Below are positions 36,253-45,088 of a stretch of 64,000 bases of DNA, in pieces. Location: positions 153,206 to 217,205 of the forward strand of contig NZ_VRMJ01000046.1 of NCBI RefSeq assembly GCF_009832745.1, given 5' to 3'. Positions within the stretch are counted from its first letter, which is position 1. The number at the start of each line of letters is the position of its first letter. This DNA comes from Polaribacter septentrionalilitoris (GTDB taxonomy: Bacteria; Bacteroidota; Bacteroidia; Flavobacteriales; Flavobacteriaceae). Both the position numbers and the translations under genes were made by a program. The notes under the pieces are model-generated. The model did not search any database. It saw only the letters and a program-made list of their open reading frames with translations, and was not told the DNA's origin.

Positions 36253-36257
36253 ATTTG

Positions 36258-36331
36258 TGACTCCAGCAGGATTCAAACCTGCAACCCTCAGAGCCGAAAT
36301 CTGATATTCTATTCAGTTGAACTATGGAGCC
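36258..36331 (-). tRNA. tRNA-Arg (anticodon UCG)
   Basis: The 74-base minus-strand tRNA has acceptor GGCTCCA (36331-36325) pairing with TGGAGTC (36265-36259, one G-U pair), anticodon stem TCAGA/TCTGA and loop TTTCGGC, giving anticodon TCG. The T-loop is TTTGAAT. CCA is not encoded. Confidence 0.94.
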
Positions 36332-36371
36332 TTTATTTATATAATAATAATAATAAAATTATTATTTAGAA

Positions 36372-36821
36372 TTACATTAAATTCTTTTTCACTAAAGTAG
36401 AAATTGTTTTTCCATCTGCTTGTCCTGCTAATTCTTTAGAGACAACACCCATTACTTTACCCATATCTTTCATTCCTGATGCGCCTAAATCATCTATCGT
36501 AGCAATAACTACTCCTTCAATTTCTTCTTCTGTTAATGCTTCTGGTAAAAATTGTTCTAAAACAGCAATTTCTTCTAATTCTGGATTTGCCAAATCTTCT
36601 CGTCCTTGTTTTAAGAAAACATCTGCACTATCTTTTCTTTGTTTTACTTGTTTTTGGATAATTTTTAATTCTTGATCTGCAGTTAAATCCTCTCCTGCTC
36701 CAGTTTCTGTTTTCGCTAACAAAAAAGCAGATTTTACTGCACGTAAAGCTTGTAAAGCAACTGTGTCTTTTGCTTTCATTGCTTCTTTCATTTTATCCAT
36801 TACTTGTTTTTGCAAACTCAT
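36372..36821 (-). CDS. GatB/YqeY domain protein
   Basis: The 149-residue helical protein is a stand-alone YqeY: MDKMKEAMKAKDTVALQALR, the central LTADQELKIIQKQVKQRKDS, EIAVLEQFLPEALTEEE, and C-terminal GMKDMGKVMGVVSKE. This domain is shared with the tail of GatB, where it contacts tRNA; the free protein has no firmly established role. It lies 20 bases downstream of the retropepsin-like gene, so they form an operon. Confidence 0.94.
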   Translation of the reverse strand: MSLQKQVMDKMKEAMKAKDTVALQALRAVKSAFLLAKTETGAGEDLTADQELKIIQKQVKQRKDSADVFLKQGREDLANPELEEIAVLEQFLPEALTEEEIEGVVIATIDDLGASGMKDMGKVMGVVSKELAGQADGKTISTLVKKNLM

Positions 36822-36841
36822 ACTATTCTTTTTTAAATTAA

Positions 36842-37291
36842 TTATTTCTTTGTCTTCTTTAAGTACAAAACATTTTTATTATAATCTATAAACGCTTTTC
36901 CTTTTTGTAAAACATCTGCACCAATAATTCCGTGAACTTCTTTGGCTTTATGTTGTACTAGAGCTGTATTTACGTGAGATAAATTGAACAGCACCAAATG
37001 ACATTTATGCGTTTTCCAATCGCCAATTTTAAGTAAATTGTTTTCAGATTGTTGTGTTTCCATGTCTATTGCTCCTGCTCCAGCTGCTTTAGTCTCACTT
37101 TCTTGAGCATCTAACTTAAAATATTCAATTAAATCAAGACTAACACAAGAATTTGAAGCCCCTGTATCTAAAATAAAGTTGCCTTTTACACCATTTATTT
37201 TTGCTTTTAACTCTAAATGGTTGGTTGTAATTTTTTTAAGCTTTATTTTGATGTATTTCTTCTTCTTTAAAATCTTTTCTAATCGCTTCAT
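36842..37291 (-). CDS. Retropepsin-like aspartic protease
   Basis: The 149-residue protein has a single pepsin-like lobe: a lysine-rich N terminus (KKKKYIKIKLKKI), FILDTGASNSCVSLDL with the catalytic Asp-Thr-Gly, and the later HGIIGADVLQKG, which fits the hydrophobic-Gly motif. As in retroviral proteases it should act as a homodimer. There is no signal peptide. It precedes yqeY in an operon; the substrate is unknown. Confidence 0.88.
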   Translation of the reverse strand: MKRLEKILKKKKYIKIKLKKITTNHLELKAKINGVKGNFILDTGASNSCVSLDLIEYFKLDAQESETKAAGAGAIDMETQQSENNLLKIGDWKTHKCHLVLFNLSHVNTALVQHKAKEVHGIIGADVLQKGKAFIDYNKNVLYLKKTKK

Positions 37292-37310
37292 CTACTACTT
37301 TTCTAGGTAT

Positions 37311-37318
37311 CAAAAATA
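37311..37318 (-). promoter_or_regulatory. -7 box of the retropepsin-yqeY operon
   Basis: On the minus strand TATTTTTG matches TAnnTTTG, 19 bases before the ATG at 37291. Confidence 0.5.
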
Positions 37319-37341
37319 CAATTTATAATAGCAAGATTGTA

Positions 37342-38139
37342 TTAACGCTCTAATATTTCTTTGAGTTTTTGTTGATATTTTTCGAACTCTTTAATATTAT
37401 GATGCGTTCCTTTATCAAGCTCAACAAACTGATTTTCCAAATTTTTATTTAACATTATTAACCTCTGAGAATCTTTAAAAGAAGTCGTTTTATCTTCATT
37501 TCCGTGAAAAATGGTGATTGGTGATTTCACTTTTGGAATTTCTAAGTCTGATCTAAATTTGTATCGCAATAAAAAAGTAGGTGCTAGTTTAGCGTAATAT
37601 TTCACCGCTTTTTTAAAATTGTAAAAAGGAGCTTCTAAAATTAATGCTTTAGGTCTGTTTTCTGCAGCAATTTTTGTAGCAAAAGTTCCTCCCAAAGAAA
37701 ATCCGTAGACAACAATATCTTTTTCTTTAAAAAAATTCTTTGCGTAATCATAAACTAACAACGCATCATTATACATCTCAACTTCATTAAAATCACCTGT
37801 ACTTTTGCCATAACCTCTGTAATCAAAAACAATAACTTCATAATTGTATTTTAACAGATAAGACACTCTGTTTCCCCAGCGTTTAAGATTCCCTTTATTG
37901 CCATGACAAAACACAATAACTCCTTTTGGATTTTCTAATTTAAAATGAAGTACATTGAGTTCATTACCGCCATTTGTTTTGATAAAAACTTCTTTACATT
38001 GATTTGAAAATTTGTATTGATAATTTCTGTTTAATTTTTTCCCGTTGATAAAGATGAATTTCTCTTGAAAAAAATATAGGAATAAACTAACTACTACAAG
38101 AACGCAAATACAAATGATAAGATAATTGGTCAAGTTCAT
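37342..38139 (-). CDS. Alpha/beta hydrolase, membrane-anchored
   Basis: The 265-residue protein starts with one hydrophobic helix (LIICICVLVVVSLFLYFF), then an alpha/beta-hydrolase fold: VIVFCHGNKGNLKRWG (oxyanion strand), VIVFDYRGYGKS, the nucleophile elbow YGFSLGG, the acid in FHGNEDKTT and the catalytic His in GTHHNI. Relatives of the BEM46/serine aminopeptidase type hydrolyse esters or lipids, but the substrate is unknown. It is probably tethered to the inner membrane. Confidence 0.9.
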   Translation of the reverse strand: MNLTNYLIICICVLVVVSLFLYFFQEKFIFINGKKLNRNYQYKFSNQCKEVFIKTNGGNELNVLHFKLENPKGVIVFCHGNKGNLKRWGNRVSYLLKYNYEVIVFDYRGYGKSTGDFNEVEMYNDALLVYDYAKNFFKEKDIVVYGFSLGGTFATKIAAENRPKALILEAPFYNFKKAVKYYAKLAPTFLLRYKFRSDLEIPKVKSPITIFHGNEDKTTSFKDSQRLIMLNKNLENQFVELDKGTHHNIKEFEKYQQKLKEILER

Positions 38140-38167
38140 TTTGAAAAATAAGTTGCACGAAACTAGT

Positions 38168-38175
38168 CAAATTTA
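38168..38175 (-). promoter_or_regulatory. -7 box of the alpha/beta hydrolase gene
   Basis: On the minus strand TAAATTTG matches TAnnTTTG, 28 bases before the ATG at 38139. Confidence 0.5.
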
Positions 38176-38258
38176 AGCAATAAAAAAATCAACTTTAACA
38201 TTTCAAAAATTGACTTTTTTTAATAATTCACTATTTTTAAGTGTTGAAGAAAAAAAGT

Positions 38259-38726
38259 ATGGACATGAAAACAACAAAACGACTAGAACAAGCTTTAGCA
38301 AAACTATACAATGCATATCATAACAATCGTTTAAATCCAGAGGATTGTGCTGCTTGTGCAGTGGGTAATATTTTAGACAATCATGATAGTTGGAAACATT
38401 TATCTAATGAACATGGTTCTTTACAATTGAATTATGTAGGAAGAGTTCATCAAAATATGGGGAGAAAATTTAATGGATATACACCTAAAGAGTTGTTAAA
38501 AATAGAAAAAGTCTTTTTAGAAGCTTGTGGTTTTCAAACGCCTTTATGTCATTACAATCCTAAACCAATCAATCCAACTTCAAAAGACAACTTATTTAAC
38601 GGTCTTTCTGCTGTTGTAGATTTATTATGTCAATTAGATCATATTGATAATGTAATGGATTACTCTAAACTCTTTGAACAAGAAAATGGAGAACCTGTCT
38701 ATCATTTAAAAACATTTTTAGCATAA
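38259..38726 (+). CDS. Small Cys/His-containing protein found next to nqrF
   Basis: From ATG 38259 the product has 155 residues (ATG 38265 also possible; a GTG 18 bases upstream is in frame). It is soluble and mostly helical, with conserved-looking CAACAVGNILDN near the N terminus and CGFQTPLCHYNP in the middle, a pattern that could bind a metal. Homologues in Flavobacteriaceae are often labelled as an NADH-quinone reductase subunit because they adjoin nqrF, but there is no ferredoxin or flavin motif to justify that. It converges on nqrF across a shared terminator. Function unknown. Confidence 0.75.
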   Translation: MDMKTTKRLEQALAKLYNAYHNNRLNPEDCAACAVGNILDNHDSWKHLSNEHGSLQLNYVGRVHQNMGRKFNGYTPKELLKIEKVFLEACGFQTPLCHYNPKPINPTSKDNLFNGLSAVVDLLCQLDHIDNVMDYSKLFEQENGEPVYHLKTFLA

Positions 38727-38765
38727 AGAATTTAAATTTCTAACCACATACTAATTATGATCATA

Positions 38766-38796
38766 AAAAAACCGATTCAAATTGAATCGGTTTTTT
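38766..38796. terminator. Bidirectional terminator between the Cys/His protein and nqrF
   Basis: AAAAAACCGATTC pairs with GAATCGGTTTTTT around a five-base loop; runs of A and T at both ends allow termination on both strands. Confidence 0.9.
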
Positions 38797-38813
38797 GTAT
38801 TATGGTTTGAAGT

Positions 38814-40121
38814 TTATCCTCCAAAGTCATCAAAACGGATGTTCTCATCTGGGATACCAAAATCTTCACCCATTTTCTGAACAGCTTTGTTCATTAATGG
38901 TGGTCCACAGAAATACAATTCAATGTCTTCTGGTGAATCGTGATGATTTAGGTAGTTTTCAATTACACAATTGTGAATAAACCCTACAAACCCATCTCCT
39001 TCTGAGTCAATATCTTTTTTAACTTTCCAATTATCTTCTTCCATTGGTTCAGATAATGCTAAGTAAAACTTAAAGTTAGGAAAGTCTTTTTCTAATTTAT
39101 AAAAGTGATCTAAATAGAATAATTCTCGTTTAGAACGTCCTCCATACCAATACGTAACTTTTCTACCTGTCTTTAAAGTTCTGAATAAGTGATATAAGTG
39201 AGAACGCATTGGAGCCATTCCTGCACCACCACCAACATATAACATTTCTGCATCAGATTCGTTGATAAAGAACTCACCATAAGGTCCTGAAATGACACAT
39301 TTATCTCCTTTTTTCAAGTTGAAAATATAAGATGAAGCTACACCAGGATTTACGTCCATCCAGCCGTTTTTAGCTCTATCCCATGGTGGAGTAGCAATAC
39401 GTACATTTAACATAATCTCTCTACCTTCTGCTGGGTAAGAAGCCATAGAATACGCACGTTCTACCAATTCATCATTTTTCATTACTAATGGCCACAAACC
39501 AAACTTATCCCATTCTGCTTGAAACTTATCTGGTGTTTCATGCTCTTCTGGATGTGCAGTAATGTCAATATCCTTATAATTTATAGTACAAGGAGGAATC
39601 TCAATTTGAATATAACCACCTGCTTTATACCCCATATCTTCAGGGATTTCTACTACAAATTCCTTAATAAATGAGGCTACATTATAATTTCTAACAACAG
39701 TTGCATCCCATTTCTTAATTCCGAATACTTCTTCTGGAATGGTAATGTTCATGTCTTGTTTTACTTTAACCTGACATGCCAAACGTGCACCTGCTTTTAA
39801 TTCTTTCTTTGTAAAATGAGGAACTTCTGTTGGTAACGCTTCTCCACCACCTTCTAAAACGTGACATTCACACTGGATACAAGATCCACCTCCACCACAT
39901 GCAGATGGTAAGAATATTTTTTCGTTTCCTAAAGTGGTTAACAATGTGCTACCAGAGCCTACTTCGATTTCTTTTTCTCCGTTAATGGTAATTTTAACTG
40001 GACCAGATGGAGATAGTTTTTGTTTTACAAATAATAATAAGGCTACCAATAACAGCGTTAATAATAAAAAAGCTGCTACTGTTGCGATAATAGTACCTGT
40101 TGTACCTGCTGCTAATATCAT
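38814..40121 (-). CDS. nqrF: Na+-translocating NADH:quinone reductase subunit F
   Basis: The 435-residue subunit has one N-terminal membrane helix, a plant-type [2Fe-2S] ferredoxin domain with [14 protein letters not shown], an FAD-binding domain ([12 protein letters not shown]) and an NADH-binding domain ([14 protein letters not shown]). It oxidises NADH on the cytoplasmic side and passes electrons into the Na+ pump. It is the last gene of the six-gene operon, starting six bases after nqrE. Confidence 0.98.
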   Translation of the reverse strand: MILAAGTTGTIIATVAAFLLLTLLLVALLLFVKQKLSPSGPVKITINGEKEIEVGSGSTLLTTLGNEKIFLPSACGGGGSCIQCECHVLEGGGEALPTEVPHFTKKELKAGARLACQVKVKQDMNITIPEEVFGIKKWDATVVRNYNVASFIKEFVVEIPEDMGYKAGGYIQIEIPPCTINYKDIDITAHPEEHETPDKFQAEWDKFGLWPLVMKNDELVERAYSMASYPAEGREIMLNVRIATPPWDRAKNGWMDVNPGVASSYIFNLKKGDKCVISGPYGEFFINESDAEMLYVGGGAGMAPMRSHLYHLFRTLKTGRKVTYWYGGRSKRELFYLDHFYKLEKDFPNFKFYLALSEPMEEDNWKVKKDIDSEGDGFVGFIHNCVIENYLNHHDSPEDIELYFCGPPLMNKAVQKMGEDFGIPDENIRFDDFGG

Positions 40122-40127
40122 TCTTCT

Positions 40128-40850
40128 TTAGTTTATAGTTGTGTTTTCAGCTACAATTTCTTTAGCTTCTTTTTTAACTTCTTCCTTCTTTATTTGAGCT
40201 TCTACTTTTGGCTTCTCTTCTTTCTTTTCATCACCTCCTGTTAACATTCCTCCAAAACTCATAAATCCAATTGCCATTAATCCTGTAATGATAAATGTAA
40301 TTCCTAATCCTCTTAATGCTGGAGGTACAGATGAGTATCTAATTTTCTCACGAATAGCTGCAATAGCTAAAATTGCTAAAAACCATCCAATTCCTGAACC
40401 AACTCCGTAAGTAAGTGCTAATCCTAATGAAGGAATTTCACGAGATTGCATAAATAAGCTTCCTCCTAAAATTGCACAGTTTACTGCAATTAATGGTAAG
40501 AAAATACCTAATGAATTGTATAAAGATGGTGAGAATTTCTCGACAATAATCTCTACCAATTGTACCATGGTTGCAATAGTTGCAATAAACATGATAAATG
40601 ATAAAAAACTTAAATCGTATTCTGCATATTCTGGACCTAGCCAAACTAATGCGCCTTCTTTTAAGATGTATTGATCTAACAACCAGTTTAAAGGTACTGT
40701 AACTGCTAATACAAAAATTACAGCAGCTCCTAAACCAACAGCAGTTGATACTTTTTTAGATACAGCAAGGTAAGAACACATCCCTAAAAAGGTTGCAAAA
40801 ACCATGTTATCTATAAATATCGATCTGAAAAATAATTCTATATGTTCCAT
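40128..40850 (-). CDS. nqrE: Na+-translocating NADH:quinone reductase subunit E
   Basis: The 240-residue protein has six membrane segments with the NqrE/RnfA pattern ([34 protein letters not shown]), including the Cys residues that hold an intramembrane iron centre in related pumps. The C-terminal 40 residues form an added Lys/Glu-rich tail ([17 protein letters not shown]) not seen in short proteobacterial homologues. A 78-base repeat-bearing gap separates it from nqrD. Confidence 0.97.
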   Translation of the reverse strand: MEHIELFFRSIFIDNMVFATFLGMCSYLAVSKKVSTAVGLGAAVIFVLAVTVPLNWLLDQYILKEGALVWLGPEYAEYDLSFLSFIMFIATIATMVQLVEIIVEKFSPSLYNSLGIFLPLIAVNCAILGGSLFMQSREIPSLGLALTYGVGSGIGWFLAILAIAAIREKIRYSSVPPALRGLGITFIITGLMAIGFMSFGGMLTGGDEKKEEKPKVEAQIKKEEVKKEAKEIVAENTTIN

Positions 40851-40856
40851 ATATTT

Positions 40857-40925
40857 TTAGTTGTTGGTTGTTGGCTTTTGGTTGCTGGTTCTACTAAAAA
40901 CCAATAACTAAAAACTAACAACTAA
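40857..40925. repeat. Imperfect inverted repeat between nqrD and nqrE
   Basis: TTAGTTGTTGG at the left and TAACAACTAA at the right begin long imperfect complementary arms of TTGGTT/AACCAA-type sequence. A 27-base part (40858-40884, minus strand) is 25/27 identical to bases 60504-60530 inside polA. All other gaps in this operon are two to six bases, so this looks like an inserted element. Confidence 0.75.
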
Positions 40926-40928
40926 TTT

Positions 40929-41576
40929 TTAATGTTCTTCAATTAATGATTTGTTCTTAGTTCTTTGAATCCAAATAATGATTCCTACTACTATCAATGC
41001 CATTGGTGACAATAACATAAATCCGTTATTTTCATAACCAATTGCGTATAATCCTGTTTTTTCTATTGGGTCTCCCAAAACTTTAAATCCTAATAAAGTA
41101 CCAGAACCTAATAACTCTCTAAAGAAACCTACAATAATTAAAATAACTCCATACCCAACAGAGTTACCTATACCGTCTAAGAAAGATCTCCATGGGCCAT
41201 TACCTAAAGCAAAAGCTTCAAAACGTCCCATAATAATACAGTTTGTAATAATCAATCCAACAAAAACCGATAATGTTTTACTTAGTTCATATGCAAATGC
41301 TTTTAGTACTAAATCAACTATAATTACCAATGTTGCCACTACAATTAACTGAACGATAATTCTAATTTTTGATGGTATAATGTTTCTCATTAAAGAGATT
41401 ACTACGTTTCCTAATCCTAATACAAACATTACTGAAATAGCCATTACAATTGAGGCTTTTAATTCTGCAGTAATTGCTAATGCAGAACAAATACCTAATA
41501 CTTGTATTGTAATTGGGTTATTGTCTAATAATGGATCTTTAATTAACGCTGCGTCTTTTTTTGATAAAAGTCCCAT
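40929..41576 (-). CDS. nqrD: Na+-translocating NADH:quinone reductase subunit D
   Basis: The 215-residue, six-helix membrane protein matches NqrD/RnfE: NPITIQVLGICSALAIT near the N terminus with the key Cys, and FVGLIITNCIIMGRFEAFA in the middle with the second. Together with NqrE it binds the membrane iron centre. It begins three bases after nqrC. Confidence 0.97.
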   Translation of the reverse strand: MGLLSKKDAALIKDPLLDNNPITIQVLGICSALAITAELKASIVMAISVMFVLGLGNVVISLMRNIIPSKIRIIVQLIVVATLVIIVDLVLKAFAYELSKTLSVFVGLIITNCIIMGRFEAFALGNGPWRSFLDGIGNSVGYGVILIIVGFFRELLGSGTLLGFKVLGDPIEKTGLYAIGYENNGFMLLSPMALIVVGIIIWIQRTKNKSLIEEH

Positions 41577-41579
41577 AAA

Positions 41580-42326
41580 TTATTTTTTTAATGATTTAAA
41601 ATAAGGTACGTACAATGCTAAATCTTTTTTTATCATTGCTGAAACACCATCACCTGTAATTGTAGCACCAGCAATTGCATCTACCTCGTAATCTGTTTTA
41701 TCTTGATTCTTAGGATCGTTATTTCCTTTGGCTACAGTGATTCCTTTAAAATTACCAGATTCATCTATTAAATGTTCTCCAATAAAATCATCCATAAAAT
41801 AACGTTGCTTAATGTTTGCACCTAAACCAGGAGTTTCTCCTTTGTGATCAAAATATGCTCCTTGTACAATCATGTTTTCATCCATAGAAACATAACCCCA
41901 AATAGCATCCCAAAGACCTTTTCCTCTGATAGGAGCTACATAAAATGTTTCCCCATCTTTTTCTCCAATAAATAAAGGTAGTTTTCTTTCTTTACCTTCT
42001 TTTGCTAAAGATTGCTGTTTTTTAACATCAATTAAGTAAGCTTTGTCATCTTCTGTGATATCATCACCTTGAATTACAATTTGCTTTTTAATATACTTTG
42101 CAAACTCTTCTCCTGCCACTGCAGTTGATACAAAGTTAGCACTTGATTCGTCATTTTCATTAACACCCATTGCATAAAGGATGTTTTGTTGTTTTTCTAT
42201 TCTTTTGTTTTCATCAATATTTGGTTTTAATGATGAAGCAAAGAATGCCAACATTGAACCTACAATTAATACCATTATTATGGCAAAAATTATGGTATAT
42301 ACATTACTATCTGTTCTCTTACTCAT
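41580..42326 (-). CDS. nqrC: Na+-translocating NADH:quinone reductase subunit C
   Basis: The 248-residue subunit has one N-terminal membrane helix and a periplasmic FMN domain. The ApbE-type flavinylation motif DAIAGATIT is present near the C terminus, with the Thr that binds FMN covalently. It starts two bases after nqrB ends. Confidence 0.98.
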   Translation of the reverse strand: MSKRTDSNVYTIIFAIIMVLIVGSMLAFFASSLKPNIDENKRIEKQQNILYAMGVNENDESSANFVSTAVAGEEFAKYIKKQIVIQGDDITEDDKAYLIDVKKQQSLAKEGKERKLPLFIGEKDGETFYVAPIRGKGLWDAIWGYVSMDENMIVQGAYFDHKGETPGLGANIKQRYFMDDFIGEHLIDESGNFKGITVAKGNNDPKNQDKTDYEVDAIAGATITGDGVSAMIKKDLALYVPYFKSLKK

Positions 42327-42328
42327 AA

Positions 42329-43528
42329 TTAGGCAGTTTTAACTTTAGCACGTTTTAATCTTCTTTTTACATTTCCTTGAACCACATAATGGTCTATTGT
42401 TGGAGCAAATACATTCATTAATAAGATTGCTAAGAATACTCCTTCTGGATATGCTGGATTAAACACACGAATCATAATTGAGATAAACCCTATCAAGAAA
42501 CCATAAATCCATTTTCCTTTGTTTGTTTGTGATGCTGTTACAGGATCTGTTGCCATGTAGACAGCACCAAATGCCAAACCACCAATCATTAAGTGTTCCC
42601 ACCAAACTGTATTCATTAATCCGTAGAATTTACTAGATTCTGTAATGATGCTTGCATCTACAACTGCATTAAAAATTAATCCCATTACAGCTGCTCCAAT
42701 AAAAGTAGAAAGTATAATTCTCCAACTTCCAATCTTTGTAAAGATTAAAAATGCAGCGCCTAATAAAATTAATAGAGTTGATGTTTCTCCAACAGAACCT
42801 GGTATGAATCCCATGAATTTATCCCAATTAGAGTAAATTACTTCTTGATTTTGAGCATAACTCCCTAAAATAGTTTCACCTGATATAGCATCTGCAGTTC
42901 CTGCTCTATTTACAGCATCATGAACCCAAACTTTATCTCCAGACATCCATGTTGGATAGGCAAAGAATAAAAATGCTCTAATGGTTAATGCAGGATTTAA
43001 GATGTTCATCCCTGTACCTCCAAATACCTCTTTACCAATAACAACTCCAAAAATAACGGCTACTGCTAACATCCAAAGAGGAGTATCTACAGGAACAATT
43101 AAAGGGACTAACATACCTGTAACTAAGTATCCTTCTTCAACTTCATGGCCTTTGATAACAGCGAAAACAAATTCAACTGCTAAACCAACTCCATAAGAAA
43201 CAATTACTAATGGTAACACTTTAATGATACCAATCCATAGATTATCCCAAGTAAAAAAGTTTGCTAAAACGTCTGTTCTTAAGCTAGGATCTATTGCTGC
43301 ATAATGCTGATAACCTGCATTAAACATTCCGAAAATCAACACAGGAATTAAAGACATAATTACTGTATTCATTGTACGTTTTAAATCGTCTGCTGCTTTA
43401 ATATGAGTTCCTCCGTGAGTAACCTCATTAGGTAAATATAAAAAGGTGTGGATTGCGTTAAACGCAGGAGCCATTTTTGTCCCTTTATATTTCTCTTTTA
43501 AATTGTGTAAGTTTTGTTTTAAGCTCAT
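42329..43528 (-). CDS. nqrB: Na+-translocating NADH:quinone reductase subunit B
   Basis: The 399-residue, roughly ten-helix membrane subunit is the main Na+-pathway component of the complex. The region expected to carry covalent FMN reads DAISGETIL, with Thr219 as the likely acceptor; the canonical motif has SGAT, so an Ala is replaced by Glu. Gly-rich segments (FGGTGMNILNPALTIRA) are typical. It follows nqrA by four bases. Confidence 0.97.
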   Translation of the reverse strand: MSLKQNLHNLKEKYKGTKMAPAFNAIHTFLYLPNEVTHGGTHIKAADDLKRTMNTVIMSLIPVLIFGMFNAGYQHYAAIDPSLRTDVLANFFTWDNLWIGIIKVLPLVIVSYGVGLAVEFVFAVIKGHEVEEGYLVTGMLVPLIVPVDTPLWMLAVAVIFGVVIGKEVFGGTGMNILNPALTIRAFLFFAYPTWMSGDKVWVHDAVNRAGTADAISGETILGSYAQNQEVIYSNWDKFMGFIPGSVGETSTLLILLGAAFLIFTKIGSWRIILSTFIGAAVMGLIFNAVVDASIITESSKFYGLMNTVWWEHLMIGGLAFGAVYMATDPVTASQTNKGKWIYGFLIGFISIMIRVFNPAYPEGVFLAILLMNVFAPTIDHYVVQGNVKRRLKRAKVKTA

Positions 43529-43532
43529 AATC

Positions 43533-44882
43533 TTATCCTAATTCTTCTCTCATTAAATCTAAACCTTCACGAATGATCTTCTGATGTGGTTGTTTAGATA
43601 CACAAATAAATTCTGTTAGTGCAAAATCTTCTGGAGCTACTTCGTAACCTCCTAAAGCTTCCATCTCATCCAAATCTTTATACATAAATGCTTTTAACAA
43701 TTGCATTGGGTATATGTCTAAAGGAAAAACATCTTCGTAAGAGCCTGTAACTACAAATGCTCTATGTTCACCATTGGTATTTGTATTTAAGTCATATTTT
43801 TTCTTTGGAGTTAACCAAGAAAAAGTTAATGCTCTAGATGTAGATACTTTATCAAACACTGGCTTGTTCCATCCAAAGAATTCGTAATCATCACCTTCTG
43901 GAATTGCGGTAACTTGGTTATCATAGTATCCTAAGAAACCATCTTCTTTAACCTGAGTTCCAGATAACACATTACCGCTAATAATTCTTGTATTATCATT
44001 TTCTAGGTTTCCTTTTACAACATCTGCAATAGTTGCTCCTGCAATAGCCGTAACATATTGAGGCTTGTTGATTTTAGACCCTGTTAAGGCAACTGTTCTT
44101 GTAATGTTTAATTTTCCTGTTAAAAATAATTCTCCAATTACAACTAAATCTTGAGCACTTACTGTCCAAACAACTTCACCTTTATTAATCGGATCTATCT
44201 TAGCGATTTGTGTACCAACATTTCCAGACGGATGTGGGCCAGAAACTTTATGTAGTTCAACACCTTCTACACCATCAAAAACAGTAGTTTGAGTTTTACC
44301 AATAGAAACATGAACTTTACCTTCTGTTAATTTAGAAAGCGCAGCTAGAGCTGTTTTGACTTCTAAATCTTTACCAGCTAAAGTGTAAGAAAGATCTGCT
44401 GCTAGAGGTGCACTTGCATAAGCAGATACAAAAATAGCTTTTGGTGCTTGATTTGGATTTGCAACAACATCATAAGGACGTTGTTTTACAAAAGGCCAAC
44501 AACCAGAAGCAAACAAGTGATTTTTCACCTCTTCTCCCGATAATTTAGCGGCATCTTTTGTGCCAAAATCTGCGTAAGATTGTTTTGAATCTGCTGCAAT
44601 TTTCACTGCTAACACTTTTCTTCTTGCTCCACGAACTACCTCAACTACTTTACCAGAAACCGGACTAGGAAATAAAATACGTTCATCACTTTTAGAATAA
44701 AAAAGTGCTTGACCTGCTTTTACTTCAGCCCCTTCTTTGGCAATAAGTTTGGGTGTAATTCCGTGAAAATCTTCTGGCTTAATAGCATAAACACTACTCA
44801 AAGAAACATCTGTAGTGGTTTTTTCTGCTTCGCCAACAAGCTTAATATCTAAGCCTTTTTTAATACGAATGTCTTTTGACAT
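43533..44882 (-). CDS. nqrA: Na+-translocating NADH:quinone reductase subunit A
   Basis: The 449-residue cytoplasmic subunit, which binds ubiquinone or menaquinone near the membrane, has its usual length and motifs (KGLDIKLVGEAE, CWPFVKQRPYDVVANP, HPSGNVGTQI, GSKINKPQYVTAIAGA). It is the first gene of nqrABCDEF. A TATTTTTG -7 box lies about 40 bases upstream. Confidence 0.98.
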   Translation of the reverse strand: MSKDIRIKKGLDIKLVGEAEKTTTDVSLSSVYAIKPEDFHGITPKLIAKEGAEVKAGQALFYSKSDERILFPSPVSGKVVEVVRGARRKVLAVKIAADSKQSYADFGTKDAAKLSGEEVKNHLFASGCWPFVKQRPYDVVANPNQAPKAIFVSAYASAPLAADLSYTLAGKDLEVKTALAALSKLTEGKVHVSIGKTQTTVFDGVEGVELHKVSGPHPSGNVGTQIAKIDPINKGEVVWTVSAQDLVVIGELFLTGKLNITRTVALTGSKINKPQYVTAIAGATIADVVKGNLENDNTRIISGNVLSGTQVKEDGFLGYYDNQVTAIPEGDDYEFFGWNKPVFDKVSTSRALTFSWLTPKKKYDLNTNTNGEHRAFVVTGSYEDVFPLDIYPMQLLKAFMYKDLDEMEALGGYEVAPEDFALTEFICVSKQPHQKIIREGLDLMREELG

Positions 44883-44919
44883 AGTAAATTGGAATTGTTA
44901 GTTATCTAAAAAAATCATG

Positions 44920-44927
44920 CAAAAATA
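44920..44927 (-). promoter_or_regulatory. -7 box of the nqr operon
   Basis: On the minus strand TATTTTTG matches TAnnTTTG, 37 bases before the nqrA ATG. No clear -33 element was found at the expected distance. Confidence 0.5.
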
Positions 44928-45076
44928 AGGCTTTTAAAGGTTATTGTAAAGCTAAAACATCTTATATATTCGTTAAAGAATATTATTTATAATTATTCTA
45001 AATAAAAGGATTCCATAAAATCGATATAGCTGTAAACTTTTGGCTTACATTTTGATAAAGTAAACCAAATGAATAC

Positions 45077-45084
45077 TATTTTTG
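45077..45084 (+). promoter_or_regulatory. -7 box of the T9SS plug gene
   Basis: TATTTTTG matches TAnnTTTG and ends four bases before ATG 45089; TTTG at 45051-45054 is a possible -33 element with a 22-base spacer. Transcription would begin at or next to the start codon. Confidence 0.5.
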
Positions 45085-45088
45085 TAAA

